Of a stretch of DNA of 64,000 nt, positions 9,072 through 17,459 are shown piece by piece (position 1 is the first letter of the stretch; each line of letters begins with the position of its first letter). The position numbers and the translations under genes are program-made. Below the pieces are notes generated by a model, which saw only the letters and a program-made list of their open reading frames with translations, was not told the origin of the DNA and did not search any database. Source of the DNA: Trebonia sp963795335 (GTDB lineage Bacteria; Actinomycetota; Actinomycetes; Streptosporangiales; Streptosporangiaceae); assembly GCA_963795335.1 (NCBI GenBank), contig CAWCHI010000017.1:1-64000 (forward strand). The letters run 5' to 3'.

Positions 9072-10511
9072 GCACCGCCGGCGCCCCCGCCGAGCCGGTC
9101 GTGGCCGCGGTCGACCTGGGCGCCTCGAGCGGCCGGGTGATCGCGGCCCGGGTTTCCGCTCACGGCGTGAAGCTGCGCCAGGTCAGCCGGTTCCCCAACG
9201 ACCCGGTCCGCGCCGGCGGCACCCTCTACTGGGACATCCTGCGGCTGTACGGGAGCGTCCTGGCCGGCCTGTCGGCCGCGGCCGGCCAGTTCGACCTCGC
9301 CAGCGCCGCGATCGACTCCTGGGGCTGCGACTACGGCCTGCTGGACGCCTCCGGCGCGCTGATCGGCAACCCGGTCCATTACCGGGACGCCCGCACCGAG
9401 GGGGTCACGGTCCCGGTCCCGGCGCCGGAGCTGTACGCCGCCACCGGGCTCCAGCACCTCCCGTTCAACACGATTTACCAGCTCGCGGCGTCAGCCCGCA
9501 CGCCCGCCGTGGCCGCGGCGCGGACGCTGCTGCTGATCCCCGACCTGCTGGCGTACTGGCTCACCGGCGCCGTCGGGGCCGAGGTGACCAATGCCTCCAC
9601 CACCGCGCTGCTCGACGTCACCACCAGGACCTGGGCGACCGGGCTGATGCAGCGGGCGGGGATCGCGCCCGGGCTGTTCCCGCCGCTGCGCCAGCCGGGC
9701 GACCCGATCGGCCCGGTCACCGCATTGCCCGGTGCGCTGCCGCTGGTCGCGGTCAGGCTCGCACGACACCGCCTCGGCGGTCGCGGCGGTGCCCGCGCGG
9801 GGGCCCCGGTTCGCCTACATTTCCTCCGGCACCTGGTCGCTGGCGGGCCTCGAGCTGGACCGCCCGGTGCTCAGCGCGGAGAGCATGGCCGCCAACTTCA
9901 CCAACGAGGCGGGGATCGACGGCACCGTCCGGTACCTCCGCAATGTGTCCGGGCTGTGGCTGCTGCAGGAGTGCCTCCGTGCGTGGGGCTCACCGCCGCT
10001 GGCCCCGTTGCTGAAGGCGGCAGCGGCCGAGCCGCCGCTCCGCTTCGTCATCGACGCCGACGATCCCGCCTTCCTGACCCCGGGCGCCATGCCGTCCCGG
10101 ATCGCCGCCTGGCTCACGGCCCGGGGCGTCCCCGCCCCGTCCGCGCCGGCCCAGGTCACCCGGTGCGTGCTGGACAGCCTCGCGCTGGCCTACCGGCGCA
10201 CGCTGCTGGCCGCGCAGGCGCTGTCAGGCCAGCACGCCGACGTCGTCCACATCGTGGGCGGCGGATCCCGCAACCAGCTGCTGTGCCAGCTCACCGCGAA
10301 CGCGCTGGGTCTGCCCGTCATCGCCGGCCCGGCCGAGGCCACGGCCCTCGGCAACGCCCTCATCCAGGCGCGGGCGCTGGGGGCGGCGCCCGCCTCGCTG
10401 GAGGGCATGCGCGCATTCCTGCGCTCCGGTGGCCTGCGGCTGACCCGCTACACCCCGTCCGGCGAGGCCGGGACCTGGGCCGCGGCAGCCCGCCGGGGGG
10501 GTCTGGAGTAA
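9068..10511 (+). CDS. rhaB: Rhamnulokinase (FGGY kinase), one frame break
   Basis: The start is ATGA-coupled to the aldolase-dehydrogenase. The sequence is FGGY-type: VVAAVDLGASSGRVIAARV (phosphate loop), GGTLYWDILRLYGSVLAGL, AAIDSWGCDYGLLDASG, HYRDARTEGV, NTIYQLAASA, NASTTALLDVTTRTWA, YISSGTWSLAGLELDRPVLS, FTNEAGIDGTVRYLRNVSGLWLLQECLRAW and IVGGGSRNQLLCQLTANALGLPVIAGPAEATALGNALIQ. These are typical rhamnulokinase blocks, and the 481-residue length is normal. It phosphorylates L-rhamnulose at C1. One break near 9757 (one extra base) separates two otherwise continuous halves. It is the last gene of the rhamnose operon. Confidence 0.9.
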
Positions 10512-10525
10512 GCCCGCCGGCGGGC
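10512..10525. terminator. Palindrome between convergent genes, possible bidirectional terminator
   Basis: GCCCGCCGGCGGGC is a perfect 14-base palindrome directly between the end of the rhamnulokinase and the end of the minus-strand glycoside hydrolase. No T-run follows, so termination is a guess from position and symmetry. Confidence 0.35.
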
Positions 10526-10536
10526 GGTCCCGCCCC

Positions 10537-11802
10537 TCAGAACTCGGTCGCGGGGGGCCGGCCCTCGAGCCACGCGATCATGTTGAGGACGAGAAAGTCC
10601 CAGTTCTGGAATCCCCTGGTCATGATCGGCTCGCCGGTGTCGGGGTGGTAGAACTCGTGCAGCGCGCCCGAGGTCTCCAGGTCCTGCCCGAACAGCCGCA
10701 CGGTCTTCCCCGCCAGCTCGCGCGCGTCGTCGTCGAAGCCGTACTTCACCAGGCCGCGGAAGACCAGGTAGTTCGATATGCCCCAGACCGGGCCGAGCCA
10801 GTTCGACGGGTTGTTGGTCGCGCGCAGGTCGTACATTTTCTCGAGGCGGGACAGGCTGCTGATCCCGTAGGCGGCCGCGAACGTGCGCGGATCACGGGCG
10901 CGCTCGCGCATCCGGCCGGCCTGGTCCTGCGACGCCACCCCGGCCCACAGCGGCAGGAAGCTGGACCAGCTGTCGATCCGCAGCAGCAGCGACTGCCAGC
11001 GGCGCGGGGCGCCGCGGTGCAGCCAGTCGCCGGCGTCGACCGGGCGCAGGGCGAGGTCGGCGGAGTAGAACGTGCCGTCGCGCTCGTCCCACAGGTGCTC
11101 GCGCATGGCGTCCGCAAGGTCTTCGGCCTGGCCCCGCCGCCGGCTGGCCTCCGCCAGGTCGCCCGTGTCTTCCAGCAGGGACCCGTAGGCCAGCAGCTCC
11201 CGGTAGAGCAGGCTGTTCAGGTACACCGAGGCGGTGCTGCGGCCGGGCCGGTAGAAGACCGACGGGTCGTTGTCGACCCCGACCGCGAAGTCGGTTTGCC
11301 AGTAGGCCAGGCCGGTCCCGGCGTGCACGTGGCTCTCCTGGTAGCGGTCGACGAACCGGCCGATGGCGGGCAGGTGCGGGCGGATCCACTCCGCGTCTCC
11401 CCGCCGCCGGGTGAGCATCGCCGCGTGCTGAGCGAGCACCGGCTTGTGCATGTTCTCGGCGAAGCCGCCCGCCCGGGTCGGGTCGCCGTGCCGGAGCGAG
11501 CCGTCCGGCGTGAGCTGGATCGGGACCACGCCGTCGGCGTCCGCGTGGTCGAGGAAGTTCAGCACGCTGCCTTCCCCGTAGGCGGCGAACTGGTCGGGCT
11601 GCCCGCTGTCGGCCGCCACCTGCCCGAGCACGATGTCGGCGGACCAGCTGTCCCAGTCCCACAGCGCGGTCGCGTAGTGGGCCGCCCCCGGGGCTGAGGG
11701 CACCACGTAGGGCCAGGAGAGCTGGCCGGCCGGCTCGCGGGTCATCTGGCGGCAGTTGGCCCGGATGTGGTCGTCCAGCAGGCGCACCCAGCGCTCCAGC
11801 AT
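10537..11802 (-). CDS. Glycoside hydrolase with six-hairpin (alpha/alpha)6 fold, specificity unknown (trehalase/MGH1-like)
   Basis: A 421-residue intact protein, start ATG 11802. It contains YATALWDWDSWSADIVLGQVAAD, GVVPIQLTPDG, GGFAENMHKPVLAQHA, LAYWQTDFAVGVDNDPSVFYRPGRSTASVYLNSLLYREL, FYSADLALRP, NNPSNWLGPVWGISNYLVFRGLVKYGF and a C-terminal FYHPDTGEPIMTRGFQNWDFLVLNMIAWLEG. The WDWDSW block, the NP.NWLGPVWG block and the TGEP..GFQNWD ending are typical of MGH1-like, GH37 and GH63 hydrolases. No signal peptide is visible, so it is probably cytoplasmic and acts on imported oligosaccharides. It is convergent with rhaB and divergent from the importer, with an operator site (11860-11873) upstream of its start. 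The substrate is unknown; context suggests an apiose- or rhamnose-containing oligosaccharide. Confidence 0.7.
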   Translation of the reverse strand: MLERWVRLLDDHIRANCRQMTREPAGQLSWPYVVPSAPGAAHYATALWDWDSWSADIVLGQVAADSGQPDQFAAYGEGSVLNFLDHADADGVVPIQLTPDGSLRHGDPTRAGGFAENMHKPVLAQHAAMLTRRRGDAEWIRPHLPAIGRFVDRYQESHVHAGTGLAYWQTDFAVGVDNDPSVFYRPGRSTASVYLNSLLYRELLAYGSLLEDTGDLAEASRRRGQAEDLADAMREHLWDERDGTFYSADLALRPVDAGDWLHRGAPRRWQSLLLRIDSWSSFLPLWAGVASQDQAGRMRERARDPRTFAAAYGISSLSRLEKMYDLRATNNPSNWLGPVWGISNYLVFRGLVKYGFDDDARELAGKTVRLFGQDLETSGALHEFYHPDTGEPIMTRGFQNWDFLVLNMIAWLEGRPPATEF

Positions 11803-12343
11803 CGTCGCTCCTCGTCGTCTGCATCTGCGCAGCGGCCAGGGGAGGTCGGCGCGAAGATATTGAATCGTTGTAAACAGCGTAGCCGCCGCTCCGGGCGGAG
11901 GACAGCTTGCTGCGCGGAAGATCCAGTCAAGCCCGGCCTGGGCGGTGGCGAGCCGGCCAGAGTTGGCCGTCCGCCCTCCAGGCGTTCTTTCGTCTTGTAT
12001 TCTTGCAGCTCAAAGCCTCGCCTCCGCCGCCTGCAGGTGGCCCTCCGGTCCTGCTGGGCAGTCCGGCGTGGCGGCGAGCAGGTCGCACCCCCTGTTTCGG
12101 CCGCCCGCCCGGGTGGACGGGAGACAGCCCCCGCGGGGCCTGCAGCGTTGGGAAATGCGTTATTGACACCATTCTGATGCGTGCCTAACATACCAGAAAC
12201 TTAAACGATTCATTTTGCTCCGCAGTGAAGCGTGATGCGCACCCGTGCTCGTGGGTGAGGCCGCACGCGGGTCGCCGGGACAGCCGTCCTGAGCGCCAGA
12301 ATCCCCGAGGCAAGGCCTGCTCTCCATCGAAGAAAGGATTCGA
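11803..12343. promoter_or_regulatory. Divergent regulatory gap with two operators and a near-consensus promoter
   Basis: No gene is evident in these 541 bases. The operator TTGAATCGTTGTAA (11860-11873) lies upstream of the minus-strand hydrolase. On the plus strand TTGACA (12163-12168), a 17-base spacer and TAACAT (12186-12191) form the best promoter in the window. It is followed at about the start point by operator-like CTTAAACGATTCAT (12200-12213). The remaining leader (12214-12343) carries GAAAGGA near 12332 as ribosome site for the binding protein. Confidence 0.7.
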
Positions 12344-13688
12344 TGTGACAAGACCGTTCGGACGGCCGCACCGGGTGCTCCCCTACGCCTTCGCGGCCAC
12401 TGCCACCGCCGCCGCGATGGTACTGGCCGGCTGCGCCAGCTCGGGGCAGCGGCTCGACCGCGAGTGGCAAGGCCAAGGGCGTCGTCCCAGTTCTCCATCC
12501 TGTTCACCACCGAGGACACGCAGACCCCGGACGAGCTGAAGTCGCTGCCGCCGGCGCGTGCAAGACGCGAGGCGCAGGCGATGCCGATCAGCCTGCAGCA
12601 GACGTCCGACGCCGCCCTCCAGGAGAAGGACGAGCTGCTGGCCGGGCAACGGCAACCTGCCGTTCATGTACGCCGCCGACAACACGACGATCATCCCCGG
12701 CGGTACCTACTACAAGAGCGGCAACGTGCTCGACATCGGCAAGGCGCTGGCCCAGGCGCGGCGTGTCCAAGGACATGACCGCGATGGCGGAGTCGACGCC
12801 CAAGCAGCAGTTCCAGGGGACCAGCCCGTCGGTGCCGTTCCAGTTCAACATCGAGGGGATCTTCTACAACAAGAAGATCTTCGCCGCGCACGGCATCACC
12901 GTGCCGACCACCTACAGCCGAGCTGCTCGCGGACTCGGCCAAGCTCAAGGCGGCGGGCGTCACGCCGATCACCGCCTCCGGGTCCACCGGCTGGACGATC
13001 AGCCGCTGGATCGGCGTCCTGCTGTTCCGCGAGCTCGGCCCGAACGCCATGCAGGCGATCAAGAACGGCACCGCCAAGCTGACCGACCCCGAGTACGTCT
13101 GGGCGGCCCAGCAGGTCGCCGACATGGGCAAGGACGGCTACTTCGCCACCGGCATCACCAGCCTCGAGCTACAACGCCGCGACCGCCGAGTTCCTGACCG
13201 GCAAGGCGGCCATGATGTACATGGGCACCTGGCTGCTCGGCGGACATCAACTCGTCGCAGAACACCCAGGGGAACAACATCGGCTTCATGCCGTTCCCGG
13301 CGGTTACCGGGGGCAAGGGATCGATCAACCAGTACCCGGCCAACACCGGTTCGCCGAACGTGATCAACGCCAAGCTGTACGGGCCCAACGGCCAGGCGTG
13401 GCTGAAGTGCATCGCCCAGAACTACGGCAGCGCCTCGCTGAAGGACCAGGGGACGTTCTCCGGGTTCGCCGTCAACACAGCCGGTGAGCAACCTGCCGCC
13501 GCTGACGGCCTCGATCCAGAAGACCATCAACACCGCCAGCCAGAGCGTGCTCTGGTTCGAGGCCTACTTCAACCAGAAGGCCAACGCGGACGCCTCGAAC
13601 AACGCGGCCCCGCTGGTCACCGGCCAGATGAGCGCTCAGCAGTACATGAGCACGCTGCAGCGCGACCGAGGCGTCCGGCGGAAGCTGA
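12344..13688 (+). CDS. Sugar ABC transporter substrate-binding lipoprotein, heavily frame-broken
   Basis: GTG 12344 starts VTRPFGRPHRVLPYAFAATATAAAMVLAGCASSG, a lipoprotein signal with lipobox LAGC (lipidated Cys about residue 30). Downstream fragments in several frames assemble into a family 1 extracellular sugar-binding protein: LPFMYAADNTTIIPGGTYYKSGNVLDI, VPFQFNIEGIFYNKKIFAAHGITVPTTY, AGVTPITASGSTGWTISRWIG, ATAEFLTGKAAMMYMGTWLLG, IGFMPFPAVTGGKGSINQYPANTGSPNVINAK and VLWFEAYFNQKANADASNNAAPLVTGQMSAQQYMSTLQ. It would capture the sugar outside the membrane for the two permeases that follow. About nine single-base breaks occur. The stop is placed at TGA 13686, where the frame reads TEASGGS. 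Confidence 0.8.
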
Positions 13689-13707
13689 CCGTTACCAGGC
13701 TCACGGC

Positions 13708-13740
13708 GGAGACGGCGCCTGGCTCCCCGGTGCCGTCTCC
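13708..13740 (+). other. Stem-loop between binding protein and permease genes
   Basis: GGAGACGGCGCC (13708-13719) and GGTGCCGTCTCC (13729-13740) pair over 12 bases with one G-T wobble and a 9-base loop. No T-run follows. Such intercistronic hairpins often protect the upstream transcript end and let the binding protein be made in excess over the permeases; this role is inferred. Confidence 0.6.
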
Positions 13741-13791
13741 CGCGCGGCTCGCGGCCCCGTTCGCTGCTCGACAGCCACGGAGAGCACAACG

Positions 13792-14681
13792 ATGAGACAC
13801 ATTCTCGGCAACCGGCGAGCGGTGCTGATCTTCCTCGCCCCGGCGCTCGTCATCTACATCGGCGTCATCGTGGTGCCGTCCGTCTGGTCGCTGGTCTACT
13901 CCTTCTTCCAGGGGACCCCGGCGCTCGGCTTCTCCTTCGTCGGGGTAACCAACTTCAAGCACCTGTGGACCGACCCCACCGTCGGTCATCGCTGCTGTTC
14001 ACCCTCAAGTACGCGGTCGTGCTGCTCGTCTGCCAGATCGTGTTCGGCTACCTGCTGGCGCTGTTCTACCTGTTCGTGCTGAAGCGGTCGTCGACGCTCG
14101 ATCCGGACGCTGGTGTTCTTCCCGGTGGTGCTGCCCCCGGTGGCCATCGCGCTGCTGTTCAACAAGCTGTTCGCGATCTCGCCGACCATCGGCCCGGTGG
14201 ACTCGGTGCTGCACCTGTTCGGCGTGGCGCCCGGTCGACTGGTTCGCCACCGGCAGCGGCGCCTTCGTCGTGATTATCGCGATGGACCTCTGGCGGTCGG
14301 CCGGCTTCTACGCCGTGCTGCTCTACGCGGGCCTGCTCGACATCCCGGGCGAGGTGATCGAGTCGGCCCGCATCGACGGGGCCAGCGGCTGGCGGCTGGT
14401 CCGGCACATCGTCGTGCCGCTGTCCAAGCCGATCGTCATCGCCTCGGTCATCTTCGCCGATCAACGCCGACCTCAAGGTGTTCGACTCGATCTACGCCCT
14501 CAACAACGGGGGGCCGGGCACCGCGACCACCCCGCTCAACCTGTACATGTTCGAGACATCGTTCCTCTACAACGACTACGGCTACGGGGCCGCCATCGCC
14601 ATGCTGATCACCGTGGTATGCCTGCTGGGGACCGTCCTGGTCTTCCGGTCATCGCGCCGGGAAGTCGGAGGGGCCTACTGA
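13792..14681 (+). CDS. Sugar ABC transporter permease (MalF/UgpA type), frame-broken
   Basis: ATG 13792 follows AGGAGAG-like purines. The protein begins MRHILGNRRAVLIFLAPALVIYIGVIVVPSVWSLVYSFF, a typical first membrane segment and periplasmic entry. Further pieces are FTLKYAVVLLVCQIVFGYLLALFYLF, MFFPVVLPPVAIALLFNKLF, IIAMDLWRSAGFYAVLLYAGLLDIPGEVIESARIDGASGWRLVRHIVVPLSKPIVIASVIF (the EAA-type loop contacting the ATPase) and FDSIYALNNGGPGTATTPLNLYMFETSFLYNDYGYGAAIAMLITVVCLLGT. About six membrane helices are present, as usual. Breaks occur near 13987, 14105, 14233 and 14462. Its stop overlaps the next start by one base (TGATG), so the two permeases are translationally coupled. No ATPase gene is adjacent. 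Confidence 0.85.
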
Positions 14682-15632
14682 TGACGACGACCAACCCGGA
14701 CGCGTGCACGCCCCGCAGGGCGAGCTGTCCTGTGGCCAGCCGGGACGGCCGTGCCGGTCCGCGGCGGGATCCGGGCGGCCGCCGGTCGCCGCTGCGGCGC
14801 TGACCGCTATGCCCCGCCGCGCGCTGGTCGGCCTCCTGATCGCGCTGGTCGTGCTGGTCGAGATGTACCCGCTGTTCTGGCTGCTGACCAGCTCGTTCAA
14901 GAGCCAGAACGACTTCGAGACCCAGCCGCTGTGGTCGATGCCGCAGCACTTCGACTGGCACAACTACGTGGCGGCATGGTCAGACCTCCGATCTCGGCCG
15001 CACCGCGCTCAACAGCATCATCGTCACGCTGGTGTCGATGGTGGTCATCCTGATCGTCGGGTCGGCGGCCGCGTTCGCGCTCGAGGTCATGATCTGGCGG
15101 GGGCGCCGCTCGGTCCTGCTGTTCGTGATCGGCGGGCTGATGGTGCCCACCCAGCTGATCTTGCTCCCGCTGTACACGATGTACTACGACGCGGGCATCA
15201 CCAACTCGCTGCTCCCGCTGATCATCACCTACGTCGGCCAGGGGCTGCCGCTGACCGTCTTCCTGATGGCGACGTACTTCCGCTCGGTTCCCCGCGAGCT
15301 GTTCGAGGCGTGCGCCCTCGACGGGGCGGGGATCTTCCGCTGCTTCTTCTCGGTCGGCGCTGCCGTTGGTCCGCAACGGGATCTACACGCTGGGCATGCT
15401 GCTGTTCTTCTCCATCTGGAACGATCTGCTGGTCGCGCTGACCTTCAACTCCGTCCCGTCGCTGGCCACCGTCCAGGTCGGGCTGCTCAACTTCAACGGC
15501 CAGTACGGCCAGGTCGCCTACGGGCCGCTGCTCGCCGCCATCTGCATCATCATTTTCGCCATGCTGATCGTCTACGCCCTGGTCAACCAGCAGGTGATGC
15601 GGGGAATGACGGCCGGCTCGGTCAAGGGGTGA
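14681..15632 (+). CDS. Sugar ABC transporter permease (MalG/UgpE type), frame-broken
   Basis: ATG 14681 overlaps the preceding stop. After a hydrophilic N-terminus come LVGLLIALVVLVEMYPLFWLLTSSFKSQNDFETQPLW, NSIIVTLVSMVVILIVGSAAAFALEVM, VLLFVIGGLMVPTQLILLPLYTMYYDAGITNSLLPLIITYVGQGLPLTVFLMATYFRSVPRELFEACALDGAGIFRCFFSVGLPLVRNG (EAA loop) and MLLFFSIWNDLLVALTF. The C-terminus is AMLIVYALVNQQVMRGMTAGSVKG, characteristic of this permease family. Breaks occur near 14700, 14990 and 15358. Its stop overlaps the GTG of the amidohydrolase, so transport and that enzyme form one operon. Confidence 0.85.
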
Positions 15633-16485
15633 TCCTCGACGCACACACCCACTCCTGGTCGCGCTGGCCGTACCCGCCCGCGGGGCGGCAAGCCCGGTCG
15701 CGTGGCCGCTACCAGAACCTGATCGCGGAGATGGACGCGGCCGGCGTGCGGCGCGGCGGTGGTGGTGAGCGCCGCGCTGGACGGCAACTGCCGGCAACAA
15801 CGATTACGTGGCGGCCGCGGTCGCTGACTGCCCCGGACGCCTCTACCAGTTCGCGGACGTGGACAGCAGGTGGTCGGCCAGCTATCACCGGGCCGGCGCG
15901 GCCGCCCGGCTGGCCCAGGTGTGCGCCCGCATGCCGGCCGCCGGGGTGTCGCATTACCTCGCCCCCGGCAACGACGGGTGGCTCCGGTCGGACGAGGGAC
16001 GCGCCTTCTTCGCCGCCGCCAGCCGCCGGGGGCTCACCGTCAGCCTGGCCGCCACTCCGGCCTGGTTCGCGGACATCGCCGCGGTCGCCGCGACCGCCCC
16101 CGCCACCCCGGTCCTGCTCAACCACCTGGCCCTGATCGATGTGCACCCGGACGGCGTCCGGGCGGGCCTGGAGGTGATCCGGGCCGGGGCCAGCCAGCCC
16201 AACCTGCTCGTCAAGGTCTCCGGCTACTACTACGGGGCCGACCGCCCGTGGGACTACCCGTTCGCCCGCCGGCTGGAGATCGTCCGTGCGTTCTACGAGA
16301 CCTGGGGGCCGCTGCGGATGGCCTGGGCGTCGGACTACCCGGCCTGCACGCCGCACATCAGCTACCGGCAGAGCCTCGAGGTGATCCGCGAGCACGCCGG
16401 GTTCATCGCCCCGGCCGACCTGCCGCTCGTGCTTGGCGGCACGATGGAAGCGGTCCTCACGGGCACCTGGCGGCCCGGCGCCTGA
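15629..16485 (+). CDS. Amidohydrolase family 2 protein, candidate sugar lactonase, frame-broken near the N-terminus
   Basis: GTG 15629 overlaps the permease stop (GTGA). VILDAHTHSWSRWPYPP carries the HxH metal motif at the start of the barrel. Then come LIAEMDAAGVRR, NDYVAAAVADCPGRLYQFADVDSRWS, AGVSHYLAPGNDGW, TPVLLNHLALIDVHPDG, NLLVKVSGYYYGADRPWDYPFARRLEIVRAFYETWGPLRMAWASDYPACTPHISYRQSLEVIRE and VLGGTMEAVL. This is the COG3618-type TIM-barrel hydrolase family, which includes L-fucono- and L-rhamnono-lactonases. Because rhamnose is handled here by the phosphorylated route, hydrolysis of a different sugar lactone (for example apionolactone) is an attractive inference. Breaks occur near 15690, 15758 and 15795. 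Confidence 0.7.
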
Positions 16486-16513
16486 CCCAGCCCATCATGG
16501 GTGGTCTGACTGG

Positions 16514-17362
16514 TCAGCCGGCCAGCTCGTCCCGCCACCGGTGCCGCGGCTCGTAGCCGAGCTCGGCGCGGGCCCGTCGGATCGACATCAGCGTCTCGAA
16601 TTCGCCCAGCTCACGCAGCGGGATGCCCGGGAACGCGCCCTCGGCCAGCTCCCGGCTGGGGATCGACAAGCCCGTGTCGGGGGCCGCGATGCTGTAGGCG
16701 CGGAAGCCGGGCACCGCCCGCTCGACCGCCAGCGAGATCGCGGCCGCACCGTCCCGCGCGTCCACGTAGGTCCAGAGCAGATCCCGGCGGTAGGCCGGGT
16801 CGGCGTGGCGCTCGGCGAACCCCTGGTACTGCCCTTCAGCCACGACGTTGGTGAAGCGCAGCGCGGTGATGCTGAGCTCTGGCTGCCAGCGGACCAGCTG
16901 GGCCGCGATCGCCTCTTCGGCCACCTTCGCCAGCGCGTAGGTGTTGTTGGCGCGCGGCGGGGAGTCCTCGTCGAGCGGCAGGTAGGCCGGCGGCTCGGCG
17001 AACGGGAAGCCGAGCACGTTGATGCTCGAGGCGTAGACGACGGTGCGGATGCCCGCGCGCAGGGCCGCGTGCAGCACGTTGAACGTCACGATCATGTTCT
17101 GCTCGAACAGGGCGGCGTCCGGGACCAGGCCGTTGACCGGGATGGCGGCCAGGTGCACGAGGGCGTCGAATCCGGTCTGACGCGCGGTCACCCCTAGCAT
17201 GGTGTCGATCGCCTGCCCGTAGTCGCGCAGGTCGACCTGGGTGAACCCGAAGCCGCCGGGTCCCGACCGGTCAAGGCCGAGTACGTCATGGCCCTGCTCG
17301 CGGAGCAAGGCGGTGGTAGGCCTGCCGAGCGTGCCGGAACTTCCGGTGACCCCGATGCGCAT
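16514..17362 (-). CDS. NAD-dependent epimerase/dehydratase-family sugar dehydrogenase
   Basis: An intact 282-residue extended short-chain dehydrogenase, start ATG 17362. MRIGVTGSSGTLGRPTTALL carries the GxxGxxG nucleotide loop. ALVHLAAIPVNG, VVYASSINVLGFP and NNTYALAKVAEEAIA with the catalytic YxxxK follow, then LSITALRFTNVVAEGQY and a C-terminal substrate lid. Length and motifs resemble uronate dehydrogenases and related sugar dehydrogenases that oxidise C1 of a sugar to a lactone. It is divergent from the rhamnosidase and shares the operator at 17390-17403. No classical Gfo/Idh-type apiose dehydrogenase is in the window, so this gene is a candidate for oxidising apiose. A nucleotide-sugar epimerase role cannot be excluded. 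Confidence 0.75.
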   Translation of the reverse strand: MRIGVTGSSGTLGRPTTALLREQGHDVLGLDRSGPGGFGFTQVDLRDYGQAIDTMLGVTARQTGFDALVHLAAIPVNGLVPDAALFEQNMIVTFNVLHAALRAGIRTVVYASSINVLGFPFAEPPAYLPLDEDSPPRANNTYALAKVAEEAIAAQLVRWQPELSITALRFTNVVAEGQYQGFAERHADPAYRRDLLWTYVDARDGAAAISLAVERAVPGFRAYSIAAPDTGLSIPSRELAEGAFPGIPLRELGEFETLMSIRRARAELGYEPRHRWRDELAG

Positions 17363-17389
17363 GTCCGCCTCCCGATCCGGGCAATCTAG

Positions 17390-17403
17390 TTGAAACGTGT
17401 CAA
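17390..17403. promoter_or_regulatory. Operator in the divergent gap between dehydrogenase and rhamnosidase
   Basis: TTGAAACGTGTCAA differs from the consensus TTGAANCGNTTCAA at one position. On the minus strand it overlaps a TTGACA box (17398-17403) that could serve the dehydrogenase gene. The whole gap is 97 bases, so one bound protein could control both directions. Confidence 0.65.
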
Positions 17404-17459
17404 TCGACGGTTAGGCTATACCGGGTCGGCATCAGCGCGGGAAGCGGGGCAGGACGAAC

